Positions 17,114-25,812 of a stretch of DNA of 64,000 bases are shown piece by piece. Every line of letters starts with the position of its first letter. Positions within the stretch are counted from its first letter, which is position 1. The notes under the pieces are model-generated. The model saw only the letters and a program-made list of their open reading frames with translations, was not told the DNA's origin and did no database searches. The stretch spans positions 5,766,001-5,830,000 of the forward strand of contig NZ_CP075691.1 in assembly GCF_020026305.1 (NCBI RefSeq), in the 5' to 3' direction. Source of the stretch: Streptomyces sp. 135 (GTDB lineage: Bacteria; Actinomycetota; Actinomycetes; Streptomycetales; Streptomycetaceae). Made by a program: the position numbers and the translations under genes.

Positions 17114-18172
17114 ATGAGCCACCAGTGGCGCGGAATCATCGAGGAGTACCGGGAGCGTCTGCCGGTCTCGGACACCACGCCGGTCGTGACGCTTCGCGAG
17201 GGCGGCACGCCGCTCGTGCCCGCGCAGGTGCTCTCGGAGCGCACGGGCTGCGAGGTCCACCTCAAGGTCGAGGGCGCGAACCCCACCGGGTCCTTCAAGG
17301 ACCGCGGCATGACCATGGCGATCACCAAGGCCAAGGAGGAGGGCGCGAAGGCCGTCATCTGCGCCTCCACCGGCAACACGTCGGCCTCCGCGGCCGCCTA
17401 CGCCGTACGGGCGGGCATGGTCTGCGCCGTCCTCGTGCCGCAGGGCAAGATCGCGCTCGGCAAGATGGGCCAGGCGCTCGTCTACGGCTCGAAGATCCTC
17501 CAGGTCGACGGCAACTTCGACGACTGCCTGAACCTCGCGCGCGCCCTCTCCGAGAACTACCCGGTCGCGCTCGTCAATTCGGTCAACCCGTTCCGCATCG
17601 AGGGCCAGAAGACCGCCTCGTTCGAGATCGTGGACGCCCTCGGCGACGCCCCCGACATCCACGTCCTTCCCGTCGGCAACGCCGGCAACATCACGGCCTA
17701 CTGGAAGGGCTACAAGGAGTACGCCGCCGACTCGGTGTCGACCCGTGCCCCCCGGATGTGGGGCTTCCAGGCCTCCGGTTCGGCGCCCATCGTGCGCGGC
17801 GAGATCGTCAAGGACCCCTCGACGATCGCCACCGCGATTCGCATCGGCAACCCCGCGTCGTGGCAGTACGCGCTCGCCGCGCGCGACGAGTCCGGCGGTT
17901 TCATCGACGAGGTGACGGACCGTGAGATCCTGCGCGCCTACAAGCTGTTGGCGTCCCAGGAGGGTGTCTTCGTGGAGCCCGCGTCGGCCGCCTCGGTCGC
18001 CGGTCTGCTGAAGGCCGCCGAACAGGGCCTGGTCGACAAGGGACAGAAGATCGTCTGCACCGTGACCGGAAACGGCCTGAAGGACCCCGACTGGGCCGTC
18101 GCCGGCGCCCCGCAGCCGGTCACCGTCCCGGTCGACGCGGCCACCGCCGCCGAGCGCCTCGGCCTGGCGTGA
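17114..18172 (+). CDS. thrC: Threonine synthase
   Basis: ThrC converts O-phosphohomoserine to threonine with PLP. The 352-residue protein is the short type, with Lys62 in SFKDRGM as the cofactor lysine, STGNTSASAAAYA for phosphate binding and PVGNAGNITAYWKG for the pyridine ring region. AAGGGGAG overlapping the end of hom is the ribosome-binding site, about nine bases upstream, so hom and thrC are co-transcribed. Confidence 0.96.
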   Translation: MSHQWRGIIEEYRERLPVSDTTPVVTLREGGTPLVPAQVLSERTGCEVHLKVEGANPTGSFKDRGMTMAITKAKEEGAKAVICASTGNTSASAAAYAVRAGMVCAVLVPQGKIALGKMGQALVYGSKILQVDGNFDDCLNLARALSENYPVALVNSVNPFRIEGQKTASFEIVDALGDAPDIHVLPVGNAGNITAYWKGYKEYAADSVSTRAPRMWGFQASGSAPIVRGEIVKDPSTIATAIRIGNPASWQYALAARDESGGFIDEVTDREILRAYKLLASQEGVFVEPASAASVAGLLKAAEQGLVDKGQKIVCTVTGNGLKDPDWAVAGAPQPVTVPVDAATAAERLGLA

Positions 18173-18423
18173 CCCGCCGGCCGCGGGCGTAAGCCTCCGG
18201 CCGTATACGAGGGGTGGCACAGGGGGCTTACGACACGCATCGTGCGCCTCCTGTGCGCCCTATGTCGCCAAAGAACCTTCCTTCGATAGGCTGTACCGAA
18301 CCCGCCCCGCCGCATATGCCGCGGAGCCGCCGTAGTTCGCGGCCTTCGGGTGTTCCGTACATGTGGCACGTACCGAAAATACGCAGCCTCGAAAACACGC
18401 AGCTCAAGGAGAGTCATCGAGCG

Positions 18424-19344
18424 ATGGCCGGTCCAGCGTTCCGCGCCGCCGCCGTCCGGGTGCGCACCCCCGCCACCAGCGCCAACCTCGGTCCGGGCTT
18501 CGATGCCCTGGGCCTGTCGCTGGGTCTGTACGACGACGTGGTCGTCCGGGTGGCCGACTCCGGCCTGCACATCGACATCGCGGGGGAGGGCAGCGACACC
18601 CTGCCGCGCGACGAGTCGCATCTGCTCGTACGATCCCTGCGCACCGCCTTCGACCTGCTCGGCGGACAGCCGCGCGGTCTTGAGATCGTCTGCGCCAACC
18701 GCATCCCGCACGGCCGCGGCCTCGGCTCCTCGTCCGCCGCCATCTGCGCGGGCATCGTCGCCGCACGCGCCGTGACCATAGGCGGCGAGGCCAGGCTCGA
18801 CGACGCGGCGCTGCTCGAACTCGCCACCGAGATCGAGGGCCACCCCGACAACGTCGCCGCCTGTCTGCTCGGCGGCTTCACGCTCTCCTGGATGGACGCG
18901 GGAGCGGCGCGGGCGATCAGGCTGGAACCCGCCCATTCCATCGTTCCAGTGGTTTTCGTGCCCGGGAAGCCCGTCCTCACCGAGACCGCGCGCGGCCTGC
19001 TGCCGCGCACCGTCCCGCACGTCGACGCCGCCGCCAACGCGGGCCGGGCGGCCCTGCTCGTCGAGGCCCTCACCAGGCGCCCCGAGCTGCTGCTCCCCGC
19101 CACCGAGGACCGGCTGCACCAGGACTACCGCGCCCCGGCCATGCCGGAGAGCGCCGCCCTGGTGGAGCGGCTGCGCGCCGACGGCGTGCCCGCGGTGATC
19201 TCCGGCGCGGGACCCACGGTCCTCGCGCTGGCCGAAGACAGTGCGGCCGACAAGGTCGCACGCCTGGCGGGCGAGGGCTGGGCGGCCAACCGCCTGGCGC
19301 TCGACGCCGGGGGGGCGAGCGTGCTGCCGCTCGCGCCCCAGTGA
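18424..19344 (+). CDS. thrB: Homoserine kinase
   Basis: ThrB phosphorylates homoserine for threonine synthase. The 306-residue GHMP kinase has the N-terminal PATSANLGPGFDALG, the ATP loop PHGRGLGSSSAAI and the C-terminal SGAGPTVLAL. AAGGAG at 18406-18411 precedes the ATG. A 251-bp gap after thrC could hold its own promoter. Upstream in-frame extensions lack the family fold and were ignored. Confidence 0.95.
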   Translation: MAGPAFRAAAVRVRTPATSANLGPGFDALGLSLGLYDDVVVRVADSGLHIDIAGEGSDTLPRDESHLLVRSLRTAFDLLGGQPRGLEIVCANRIPHGRGLGSSSAAICAGIVAARAVTIGGEARLDDAALLELATEIEGHPDNVAACLLGGFTLSWMDAGAARAIRLEPAHSIVPVVFVPGKPVLTETARGLLPRTVPHVDAAANAGRAALLVEALTRRPELLLPATEDRLHQDYRAPAMPESAALVERLRADGVPAVISGAGPTVLALAEDSAADKVARLAGEGWAANRLALDAGGASVLPLAPQ

Positions 19345-19722
19345 AGGCAGGGATCTCGGGGCGACCCGATTTCGAGAGGGGGAATGTTTGTTGGATCCGG
19401 TAGTGTTAATCTCAAGTCTGCACCCGACCTCACCATGGCGAGGTGCTTTGTGTCCCCGTCCGGGACAACCATTCTTCCGGGAGCCTCCCAAACTGCTTCG
19501 TGCCCCGCACTGAGCGGTCCGAGCACGCTCCGGAACCGGCGTGACCGTGCCGAGTGACACCGCACATCAGTGGCACCGCATCGCAATCGCCATCATCAAT
19601 GAATTCTTCCGCCTCGTTGGCGGACCACCGCCCCGGCACGGTCCATACGCATAGGACCGCCGGACAGCACAACCGGTCGCCGAGCCAGACAGGCCGACGT
19701 CCGCTCCAGGGAAGGACCCTTC
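19345..19722 (+). other. Long untranslated leader of rho with a possible sigma-R type promoter
   Basis: No gene is supported in these 378 bases. GGAAT at 19381-19385 and GTT at 19405-19407 are 19 bases apart, close to the GGAAT-N18/19-GTT pattern of sigma-R promoters, though a housekeeping promoter in the same AT-richer patch is equally possible. The implied 5' leader is about 300 nt, in keeping with rho genes that control their own transcription through the leader. Confidence 0.4.
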
Positions 19723-21837
19723 GTGAGCGACACCACCGATCTGATGGGCGTGACTGCCGACACGCCCGCCACGGACGCCTCCGCGGCGCCTGCCACCGGT
19801 GCTTCGGCCGGGTCCCGGCGGCGCCGCGGCACCGGCCTCGAGGGCATGGTGCTGGCGGAACTGCAGCAGGTCGCCTCGGGCCTTGGTATCAAGGGAACCG
19901 GGCGCATGCGCAAGAGCCAGCTGATCGAGGTCATCAAGGAGGCGCAGGCAGGGGGCGGAGCCCCGGCCAAGAGCGCCGCGCCTTCCGCGGACACCACCGA
20001 GACCAAGCCCAAGCGCCGGGCCACCTCGAAGGCCCGTACAGGCGAGGACCAGGGCGCCGAGGGTGCCGGCAAGGCGAGCAAGGCCGACAAGACCGAGAAG
20101 GCCGGCAAGGCCGAGGGCGGCAAGGCCGAGAAGGCCGCCGCACAGCAGCAGATCGAGATCCCCGGCCAGCCGGACGGGGGCGCCGTCCGCGCGAGCGAAG
20201 CCGAGCGCGGGGCAGACGACCAGCCCGCCGGTGAGCGTCGCCGGCGCCGGGCCACCGCCGACGCGGGCAGCCCGGAGACGGTCACCGCCGAGGCGAAGGC
20301 CGACACCAAGACCGAGGTCAAGGCCGACGCGGCCGAGGCCAGGGGTGACAGGGGCGGGGACGGCTCCGGCGACAGCGCCGAGGGCCGCCGCGAGCGCCGC
20401 GACCGCCAGGGCCGCGGCCGTGACCGCGACCGCCGCGGCAACAGCGGCAGCAAGGGCGACGACCAGCAGGGCGGTGGCCGTCCGGACCGCCAGGAGCGGC
20501 AGGACCGCCAGCAGCAGGGCAGCGGCCGTCCGGACCGCCAGGACCGCCAGCGTGACAGCGGTCCGCGGGCCGACGAGGACGGGGACGATTTCGAGGGCGG
20601 CCGCCGCGGCCGCCGGGGCCGTTACCGTGACCGCCGTGGCCGTCGTGGCCGCGACGAGCAGGGCTTCGGCAACGAGCCGCAGGTCTCCGACGACGACGTC
20701 CTGATCCCCGTCGCGGGCATCCTGGACATCCTCGACAACTACGCGTTCATCCGTACGTCGGGCTACCTCCCCGGTCCCAACGACGTCTACGTCTCGCTGG
20801 CCCAGGTCCGCAAGAACGGCCTGCGCAAGGGCGACCACGTCACCGGCGCGGTCCGCCAGCCCAAGGACGGCGAGCGCCGCGAGAAGTTCAACGCGCTCGT
20901 GCGCCTGGACTCCGTCAACGGCATGGCGCCCGAATCCGGGCGCGGGCGCCCGGAGTTCAACAAGCTGACGCCCCTTTACCCGCAGGACCGGCTCCGCCTG
21001 GAGACCGACCCGGGCGTGCTCACCACCCGCATCATCGACCTCGTGGCGCCCATCGGTAAGGGCCAGCGCGGTTTGATCGTGGCCCCGCCGAAGACCGGCA
21101 AGACCATGATCATGCAGGCGATCGCCAACGCGATCACGCACAACAACCCCGAGTGCCACCTGATGGTCGTCCTGGTCGACGAGCGTCCGGAAGAGGTCAC
21201 CGACATGCAGCGGTCGGTGAAGGGCGAGGTCATCTCCTCGACTTTCGACCGCCCGGCCGAGGACCACACCACGGTCGCCGAGCTGGCCATCGAGCGCGCC
21301 AAGCGCCTGGTGGAGCTGGGCCACGACGTCGTCGTACTGCTCGACTCGATCACGCGTCTGGGCCGTGCGTACAACCTCGCGGCCCCGGCCTCCGGCCGCA
21401 TCCTGTCCGGTGGTGTCGACTCGACGGCCCTCTACCCGCCGAAGCGCTTCTTCGGTGCCGCGCGCAACATCGAGGACGGCGGCTCGCTGACCATCCTCGC
21501 GACCGCGCTCGTCGACACCGGGTCCCGCATGGACGAGGTCATCTTCGAGGAGTTCAAGGGCACCGGCAACGCCGAGCTCAAGCTCGACCGCAAGCTCGCC
21601 GACAAGCGCATCTTCCCGGCGGTGGACGTGGACGCGTCCGGTACCCGCAAGGAAGAGATCCTGCTCGGCAGCGACGAGCTCGCCATCACCTGGAAGCTGC
21701 GCCGTGTGCTGCACGCGCTCGACCAGCAGCAGGCGATCGAGCTGCTCCTGGACAAGATGAAGCAGACGAAGTCGAACGCCGAGTTCCTGCTCCAGATCCA
21801 GAAGACGACCCCGGCGCCGGGCAACGGCAACGACTAG
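19723..21837 (+). CDS. rho: Transcription termination factor Rho
   Basis: Rho is the hexameric RNA helicase that ends untranslated transcripts. The 704-residue protein has an N-terminal Rho-N helix bundle (about 38-75), a long charged insertion rich in Lys, Glu, Arg, Asp and Gly (about 80-315) typical of actinobacterial Rho, a cold-shock-like primary RNA site (DNYAFIRTSGYLPGPNDVY), and a RecA-type motor with Walker A PPKTGKT (Lys460) and VVLLDSITRLGRAYN. The GTG start has GAAGGA six bases upstream. The insertion helps actinobacterial Rho bind structured GC-rich RNA; that is known for relatives, not shown here. Confidence 0.97.
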   Translation: MSDTTDLMGVTADTPATDASAAPATGASAGSRRRRGTGLEGMVLAELQQVASGLGIKGTGRMRKSQLIEVIKEAQAGGGAPAKSAAPSADTTETKPKRRATSKARTGEDQGAEGAGKASKADKTEKAGKAEGGKAEKAAAQQQIEIPGQPDGGAVRASEAERGADDQPAGERRRRRATADAGSPETVTAEAKADTKTEVKADAAEARGDRGGDGSGDSAEGRRERRDRQGRGRDRDRRGNSGSKGDDQQGGGRPDRQERQDRQQQGSGRPDRQDRQRDSGPRADEDGDDFEGGRRGRRGRYRDRRGRRGRDEQGFGNEPQVSDDDVLIPVAGILDILDNYAFIRTSGYLPGPNDVYVSLAQVRKNGLRKGDHVTGAVRQPKDGERREKFNALVRLDSVNGMAPESGRGRPEFNKLTPLYPQDRLRLETDPGVLTTRIIDLVAPIGKGQRGLIVAPPKTGKTMIMQAIANAITHNNPECHLMVVLVDERPEEVTDMQRSVKGEVISSTFDRPAEDHTTVAELAIERAKRLVELGHDVVVLLDSITRLGRAYNLAAPASGRILSGGVDSTALYPPKRFFGAARNIEDGGSLTILATALVDTGSRMDEVIFEEFKGTGNAELKLDRKLADKRIFPAVDVDASGTRKEEILLGSDELAITWKLRRVLHALDQQQAIELLLDKMKQTKSNAEFLLQIQKTTPAPGNGND

Positions 21838-21846
21838 TCGTCCCGG

Positions 21847-21898
21847 CACCGAAAAGGGCCGCCCCGTCACTCCTGTGACGGGGCGGCCCTTTTCGGTG
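21847..21898. terminator. Strong hairpin after rho
   Basis: A perfect 24-bp stem (21847-21870 with 21875-21898) has a TCCT loop. It begins ten bases after the rho stop and has no T-run, as is common in Streptomyces. Confidence 0.8.
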
Positions 21899-22145
21899 CG
21901 GGCGAGACCTTGGCCACACGCGTAAGAGATTCTCACGGTCACCGCTGGTAGCGCCGCCCCGCATGAAACCGCAGGTGAAAGGCGGAAATCGGGCGGCGGT
22001 GCGAACTGTGCGTAATGGTCGCTTACCGGGGCGCACACAGGGTGCCGTGCAACCCTTCTTTCGGCTTTCACGTCTGACAAGTGACGGAAAGCCGCGCCTG
22101 ACCCTGAAAGCAGGGGATAACCGACCGACGAGGACTGAGGAGCCC

Positions 22146-23273
22146 ATGACTGACGAGAGCACCCCGGCGGGCCCGGCCGATACGCGGCCCAGACGTCCCC
22201 GCGGCGGAGGCGGCAGGCGCCGCAAGCCGCGCCGGCGCAGCAAGGCGCTCGTCATCACGGCATGGGCAGCGGCCTCGGTGGTCGTCCTCGGCGGTACCGG
22301 ACTCGGTGTCGTGTACTTCAAGCTCAACGGCAACATCAAGGGCGTCGACATCAACGCCGCGCTCGGCACCGACCGCCCCCTGGACATCGACAACGGCTCC
22401 CAGGACATCCTCGTCCTCGGCTCCGACTCGCGCTCCGGTGACAACGCCAAGTACGGCAAGGACGAGGGCGCCGCCCGCTCCGACACGGCGATGATCGTGC
22501 ACGTCTACAAGGGCCACAAGAAGGCCAGCGTCGTCTCCATACCCCGCGACACGCTGATATCCCGCCCCGAGTGCAAGACGGACGACGGCACGACCGACCC
22601 CGGCGGGCAGCGGCAGATGTTCAACACGGCGTACGAGGTCGGGGGCCCCGCCTGCGCCGTCAAGACCGTCGAGAAGATGTCCGGCATCCGGATGGACCAC
22701 TACCTCGAAGTGGACTTCACGGGCTTCAAGAAGCTCATCGACACCCTCGGCGGCGTCGACATCACCACCAAGAAGGCCATCCGCGACAAGGACAGCCACC
22801 TCGACCTGGACGCGGGCACCCACACCCTGACCGGTGAGCAGGCGCTCGGCCTGGTCCGCACCCGGCACGGCGTCGGCGACGGCAGCGACCTCGGCCGCAT
22901 CCAGCTCCAGCAGGCCTTCATCAAGGCCCTGCTCGACCAGGTCAAGGAGGTCGGGGTCTTCGGCAACCCCAAGAAGCTCTACGACCTGGCGAACGACGCG
23001 ACCAGCGCCGTCACCACGGACTCCGACCTGAACGACGTCAAGAGCCTCGCGAGCTTCGCGGGCGGCCTCAAGGGCATCGGCGCGGGCGACATGAAGATGG
23101 TCACGATGCCGGTCCAGTACGACCCCGCCGACCGCAACCGCGTCCTTCCCCTCGAAGAGGCCGACCAGGAGGTCTGGGACGCGCTCAAGGCCGACAGGCC
23201 CATCCCGAAGTCCGCCACCGAGAAGTCCGCGGGCGACAAGGGGGACGTCGGCGGCGTGGTCGCCGGTCACTGA
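22146..23273 (+). CDS. LytR-CpsA-Psr (LCP) family cell-wall glycopolymer ligase
   Basis: LCP enzymes attach glycopolymers such as teichoic acids to peptidoglycan on the outer membrane face. The 375-residue protein has a basic cytoplasmic head, one membrane helix (about 34-57) and an outer LCP domain with LVLGSDSR, the ARSDTAMIVHV strand, SIPRDTLI and the late RTRHGVGDGSDLGRIQLQQ motif, so the conserved Asp and Arg residues that bind pyrophosphate lipid are present. TGAGGAG lies close before the ATG. The gene stands alone after the rho terminator. Confidence 0.94.
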   Translation: MTDESTPAGPADTRPRRPRGGGGRRRKPRRRSKALVITAWAAASVVVLGGTGLGVVYFKLNGNIKGVDINAALGTDRPLDIDNGSQDILVLGSDSRSGDNAKYGKDEGAARSDTAMIVHVYKGHKKASVVSIPRDTLISRPECKTDDGTTDPGGQRQMFNTAYEVGGPACAVKTVEKMSGIRMDHYLEVDFTGFKKLIDTLGGVDITTKKAIRDKDSHLDLDAGTHTLTGEQALGLVRTRHGVGDGSDLGRIQLQQAFIKALLDQVKEVGVFGNPKKLYDLANDATSAVTTDSDLNDVKSLASFAGGLKGIGAGDMKMVTMPVQYDPADRNRVLPLEEADQEVWDALKADRPIPKSATEKSAGDKGDVGGVVAGH

Positions 23274-23280
23274 GGGTCGC

Positions 23281-23335
23281 GGGAACAGAGCTGGAACAGA
23301 GCAGGAACAGCTCCGGACCAGAGCCGGAATAGATC
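23281..23335 (+). repeat. Five tandem 11-bp repeats upstream of rpmE
   Basis: Five adjacent 11-bp units of the form NGGAACAGAGC fill 23281-23335. The third to fifth have changes. The fifth carries GGAAT, the -35 part of the rpmE promoter candidate. Confidence 0.75.
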
Positions 23336-23351
23336 GGCCCCTACCCCCGTT
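23326..23351 (+). promoter_or_regulatory. Sigma-R type promoter of rpmE
   Basis: GGAAT (23326-23330), exactly 18 bases, then GTT (23349-23351) is the full consensus for the thiol-stress sigma factor SigR. From memory, rpmE is a published SigR target in S. coelicolor, which fits. A second candidate, TTGGGA-N17-CAGACT just downstream, could serve the housekeeping polymerase. Confidence 0.7.
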
Positions 23352-23454
23352 TTGGGAGATACGGCCGGTCCTGGCAGACTGGTACGTCGGCCCCGGTTCA
23401 CGTACGAGCAATCCGCGCGTACGACCCGGCGCCCTCCCGAAACTAGGAGACACC

Positions 23455-23676
23455 TTGAAGCGCGACATCCACCCCGAGTACGTCGAGACCCAGGTCAGCT
23501 GCACCTGTGGCGCGTCGTTCACCACCCGCAGCACGATCTCCAGCGGCACCGTCCGTGCCGAGGTCTGCTCCGAGTGCCACCCGTTCTACACGGGCAAGCA
23601 GAAGATCCTCGACACCGGTGGCCGCGTGGCCCGCTTCGAGGCCCGCTTCGGCAAGGCCGCGGCTGCCAAGAAGTAG
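23455..23676 (+). CDS. rpmE: 50S ribosomal protein L31
   Basis: The 73-residue protein is the zinc-binding (C+) form of L31, with CxC at residues 16-18 and CxxC at 38-41. It joins the central protuberance of the large subunit. The start is a TTG with AGGAGA five bases upstream. Zinc cysteines make thiol-stress control by SigR understandable. A terminator follows at once. Confidence 0.97.
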   Translation: MKRDIHPEYVETQVSCTCGASFTTRSTISSGTVRAEVCSECHPFYTGKQKILDTGGRVARFEARFGKAAAAKK

Positions 23677-23685
23677 CGAGCCACT

Positions 23686-23736
23686 GCGCCGGTCATCGGC
23701 CGCCCTCGCCAGGGGGCGGCCGGGACCGGCGCTTTT
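23686..23736 (+). terminator. Intrinsic terminator after rpmE
   Basis: A nested GC stem (GCGCCGGT with ACCGGCGC outside, CGGCCGCCC with GGGCGGCCG inside) is followed directly by TTTT at 23733-23736, a classical form that is rare in this window. Confidence 0.85.
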
Positions 23737-23804
23737 GCCGTCCCGCAGCCGATTCGCGTAGAACGCTCGCGTAGAACCTTCGCGTAGAAAACCAGGAGCC
23801 CCCG

Positions 23805-24881
23805 ATGTTCGAGGCGGTCGAGGAACTGATCGGCGAGCACGCCGATCTGGAGAAGAAGCTCGCGGACCCGTCGGTCCACGCCGACCAGGCCAACGCGCGC
23901 AAGCTCAACAAGCGCTACGCCGAGCTGACCCCGATCGTCGCGACGTACCGCAGCTGGAAGCAGACCGGGGACGACATCGAGACCGCCCGCGAGCTGGGCG
24001 CCGACGACCCGGAATTCGCCGCCGAGGTCAAGGACCTGGAGCGCCGCCGCGACGAGCTCACCGAGAAGCTGCGGCTGCTGCTCGTGCCCCGGGACCCGTC
24101 CGACGACAAGGACGTCATCCTGGAGATCAAGGCGGGCGCGGGCGGCGACGAGTCCGCCCTGTTCGCCGGCGACCTGCTGCGCATGTACCTGCGGTACGCG
24201 GAGCGCGTCGGCTGGAAGACCGAGATCATCGACTCCACCGAGTCCGAGCTCGGCGGCTACAAGGACGTCCAGGTCGCCGTGAAGACCAAGGGCGGCCAGG
24301 GCGCCACCGAGCCCGGCCAGGGCGTCTGGGCCCGCCTCAAGTACGAGGGCGGCGTGCACCGCGTGCAGCGCGTGCCCTCCACCGAGTCGCAGGGCCGCAT
24401 CCACACCTCCGCCGCCGGCGTCCTGGTGACGCCCGAGGCCGAGGAGATCGACGTCGAGATCCACGCCAACGATCTGCGCATCGACGTCTACCGCTCCTCC
24501 GGGCCCGGCGGCCAGTCCGTCAACACCACCGACTCCGCGGTGCGCATCACCCACCTGCCGACCGGCGTCGTCGCCTCCTGCCAGAACGAGAAGAGCCAGC
24601 TCCAGAACAAGGAGCAGGCCATGCGCATCCTGCGCTCCAGGCTCCTCGCGGCGGCCCAGGAGGAAGCGGAGAGCAAGGCCGCGGACGCGCGCCGCAGCCA
24701 GGTCCGCACCGTCGACCGCTCCGAGAAGATCCGGACGTACAACTACCCGGAAAACCGGATCTCGGACCACCGCGTCGGCTTCAAGGCGTACAACTTGGAC
24801 CAGGTGCTCGACGGCGAACTCGACGCGGTCATCCAGGCCTGCGTCGACGCGGACTCCGCGGCCAAGCTCGCCGCGGCCTGA
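23805..24881 (+). CDS. prfA: Peptide chain release factor 1
   Basis: RF1 reads UAA and UAG and releases the finished peptide. The 358-residue protein has the GGQ tripeptide at 235-237 (GPGGQSVN) for peptidyl-tRNA hydrolysis, the domain 1 coiled coil at the start, and the RF1-type C-terminal NYPENRISDHR. AGGAG precedes the ATG. prmC, which methylates this glutamine, follows 38 bases later. Confidence 0.97.
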   Translation: MFEAVEELIGEHADLEKKLADPSVHADQANARKLNKRYAELTPIVATYRSWKQTGDDIETARELGADDPEFAAEVKDLERRRDELTEKLRLLLVPRDPSDDKDVILEIKAGAGGDESALFAGDLLRMYLRYAERVGWKTEIIDSTESELGGYKDVQVAVKTKGGQGATEPGQGVWARLKYEGGVHRVQRVPSTESQGRIHTSAAGVLVTPEAEEIDVEIHANDLRIDVYRSSGPGGQSVNTTDSAVRITHLPTGVVASCQNEKSQLQNKEQAMRILRSRLLAAAQEEAESKAADARRSQVRTVDRSEKIRTYNYPENRISDHRVGFKAYNLDQVLDGELDAVIQACVDADSAAKLAAA

Positions 24882-24919
24882 CGCCCCCATCCCTCGTACG
24901 ACGCCCCCGGAGGACCAGC

Positions 24920-25765
24920 GTGAACCTGCTGCTCGCGGAAGTGGCCCAGGCCACCCAGCGGCTGGCCGACGCCGGCGTGCCCTCGCCGCGCAACGACGCG
25001 GAGGAGCTCGCGGCCTTCGTGCACGGCGTGAAGCGGGGCGAGCTGCACTCCGTCAAGGACTCCGACTTCGACGCCCGCTACTGGGAGACGATCGCGCGCC
25101 GTGAGGCCCGCGAGCCGCTCCAGCACATCACCGGACGGGCCTACTTCCGCTACCTGGAGCTCCAGGTGGGCCCCGGCGTCTTCGTGCCCCGCCCGGAGAC
25201 GGAGTCGGTCGTCGGCTGGGCGATAGACGCGGTGCGCGCCATGGACGTCGTCGAGCCGCTCATCGTCGACCTGTGCACCGGCTCGGGCGCCATCGCGCTC
25301 GCCCTCGCCCAGGAGGTGCCGCGCTCGCGCGTGCACGCCGTGGAGCTGTCCGAGGACGCCCTGAAGTGGACGCGCAAGAACGTCGAGGGGTCCAGGGTCA
25401 AGCTGGTCAAGGGCGACGCCCGCGACGCCTTCCCGGAGCTGGACGGCCAGGTCGACCTGGTGGTCTCCAACCCGCCGTACATCCCCCTCACCGAATGGGA
25501 GTACGTCGCTCCGGAGGCCCGGGACTACGACCCCGAGCTCGCCCTCTTCTCCGGCGAGGACGGCCTCGACCTGATCCGCGGCATCGAGCGCACCGCCCAC
25601 CGGCTGCTCCGCCCCGGCGGTGTCGTCGTCATCGAGCACGCCGACACCCAGGGCGGCCAGGTCCCGTGGATCTTCACCGAGGAGCGGGGCTGGGCCGACG
25701 CCGCCGACCACCCCGACCTCAACAACCGGCCGCGCTTCGCGACCGCCCGCAAGGCGATGCCGTGA
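24920..25765 (+). CDS. prmC: Peptide chain release factor N5-glutamine methyltransferase
   Basis: PrmC (HemK) methylates the GGQ glutamine of release factors with SAM. The 281-residue protein has an N-terminal five-helix domain, the SAM loop LCTGSGAIALALA and the catalytic NPPY in VVSNPPYIPL. GTG start with GGAGGA upstream. Its final TGA overlaps the GTG of a 16-codon frame that leads into the next gene. Confidence 0.97.
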   Translation: MNLLLAEVAQATQRLADAGVPSPRNDAEELAAFVHGVKRGELHSVKDSDFDARYWETIARREAREPLQHITGRAYFRYLELQVGPGVFVPRPETESVVGWAIDAVRAMDVVEPLIVDLCTGSGAIALALAQEVPRSRVHAVELSEDALKWTRKNVEGSRVKLVKGDARDAFPELDGQVDLVVSNPPYIPLTEWEYVAPEARDYDPELALFSGEDGLDLIRGIERTAHRLLRPGGVVVIEHADTQGGQVPWIFTEERGWADAADHPDLNNRPRFATARKAMP

Positions 25766-25812
25766 CGACCAACATTTCAACGCAGCAGTACGTGTACGAG
25801 GAGGCCCGCTGA
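25762..25812 (+). CDS. Possible 16-codon coupling minigene between prmC and the Sua5 gene
   Basis: GTG at 25762 overlaps the prmC stop (GTGA). Sixteen codons (VTTNISTQQYVYEEAR) run to a TGA at 25810-25812, which overlaps the next ATG (TGATG). The ribosome-binding site of the next gene lies inside its last codons. A ribosome could pass from prmC through this frame into the next gene. No family is recognised and the peptide may be only a by-product of coupling. Confidence 0.3.
   Translation: MTTNISTQQYVYEEAR

Noticed and set aside
20401..20660. Repetitive CGCCAGG/GACCGCC DNA in rho as a CRISPR or repeat array
   Set aside because: It encodes the Arg/Asp/Gly-rich insertion of actinobacterial Rho; there are no regular repeats with unique spacers.
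21963..22145. Longer start for the LCP protein
   Set aside because: The added residues have no family match, and a ribosome-binding site precedes ATG 22146.
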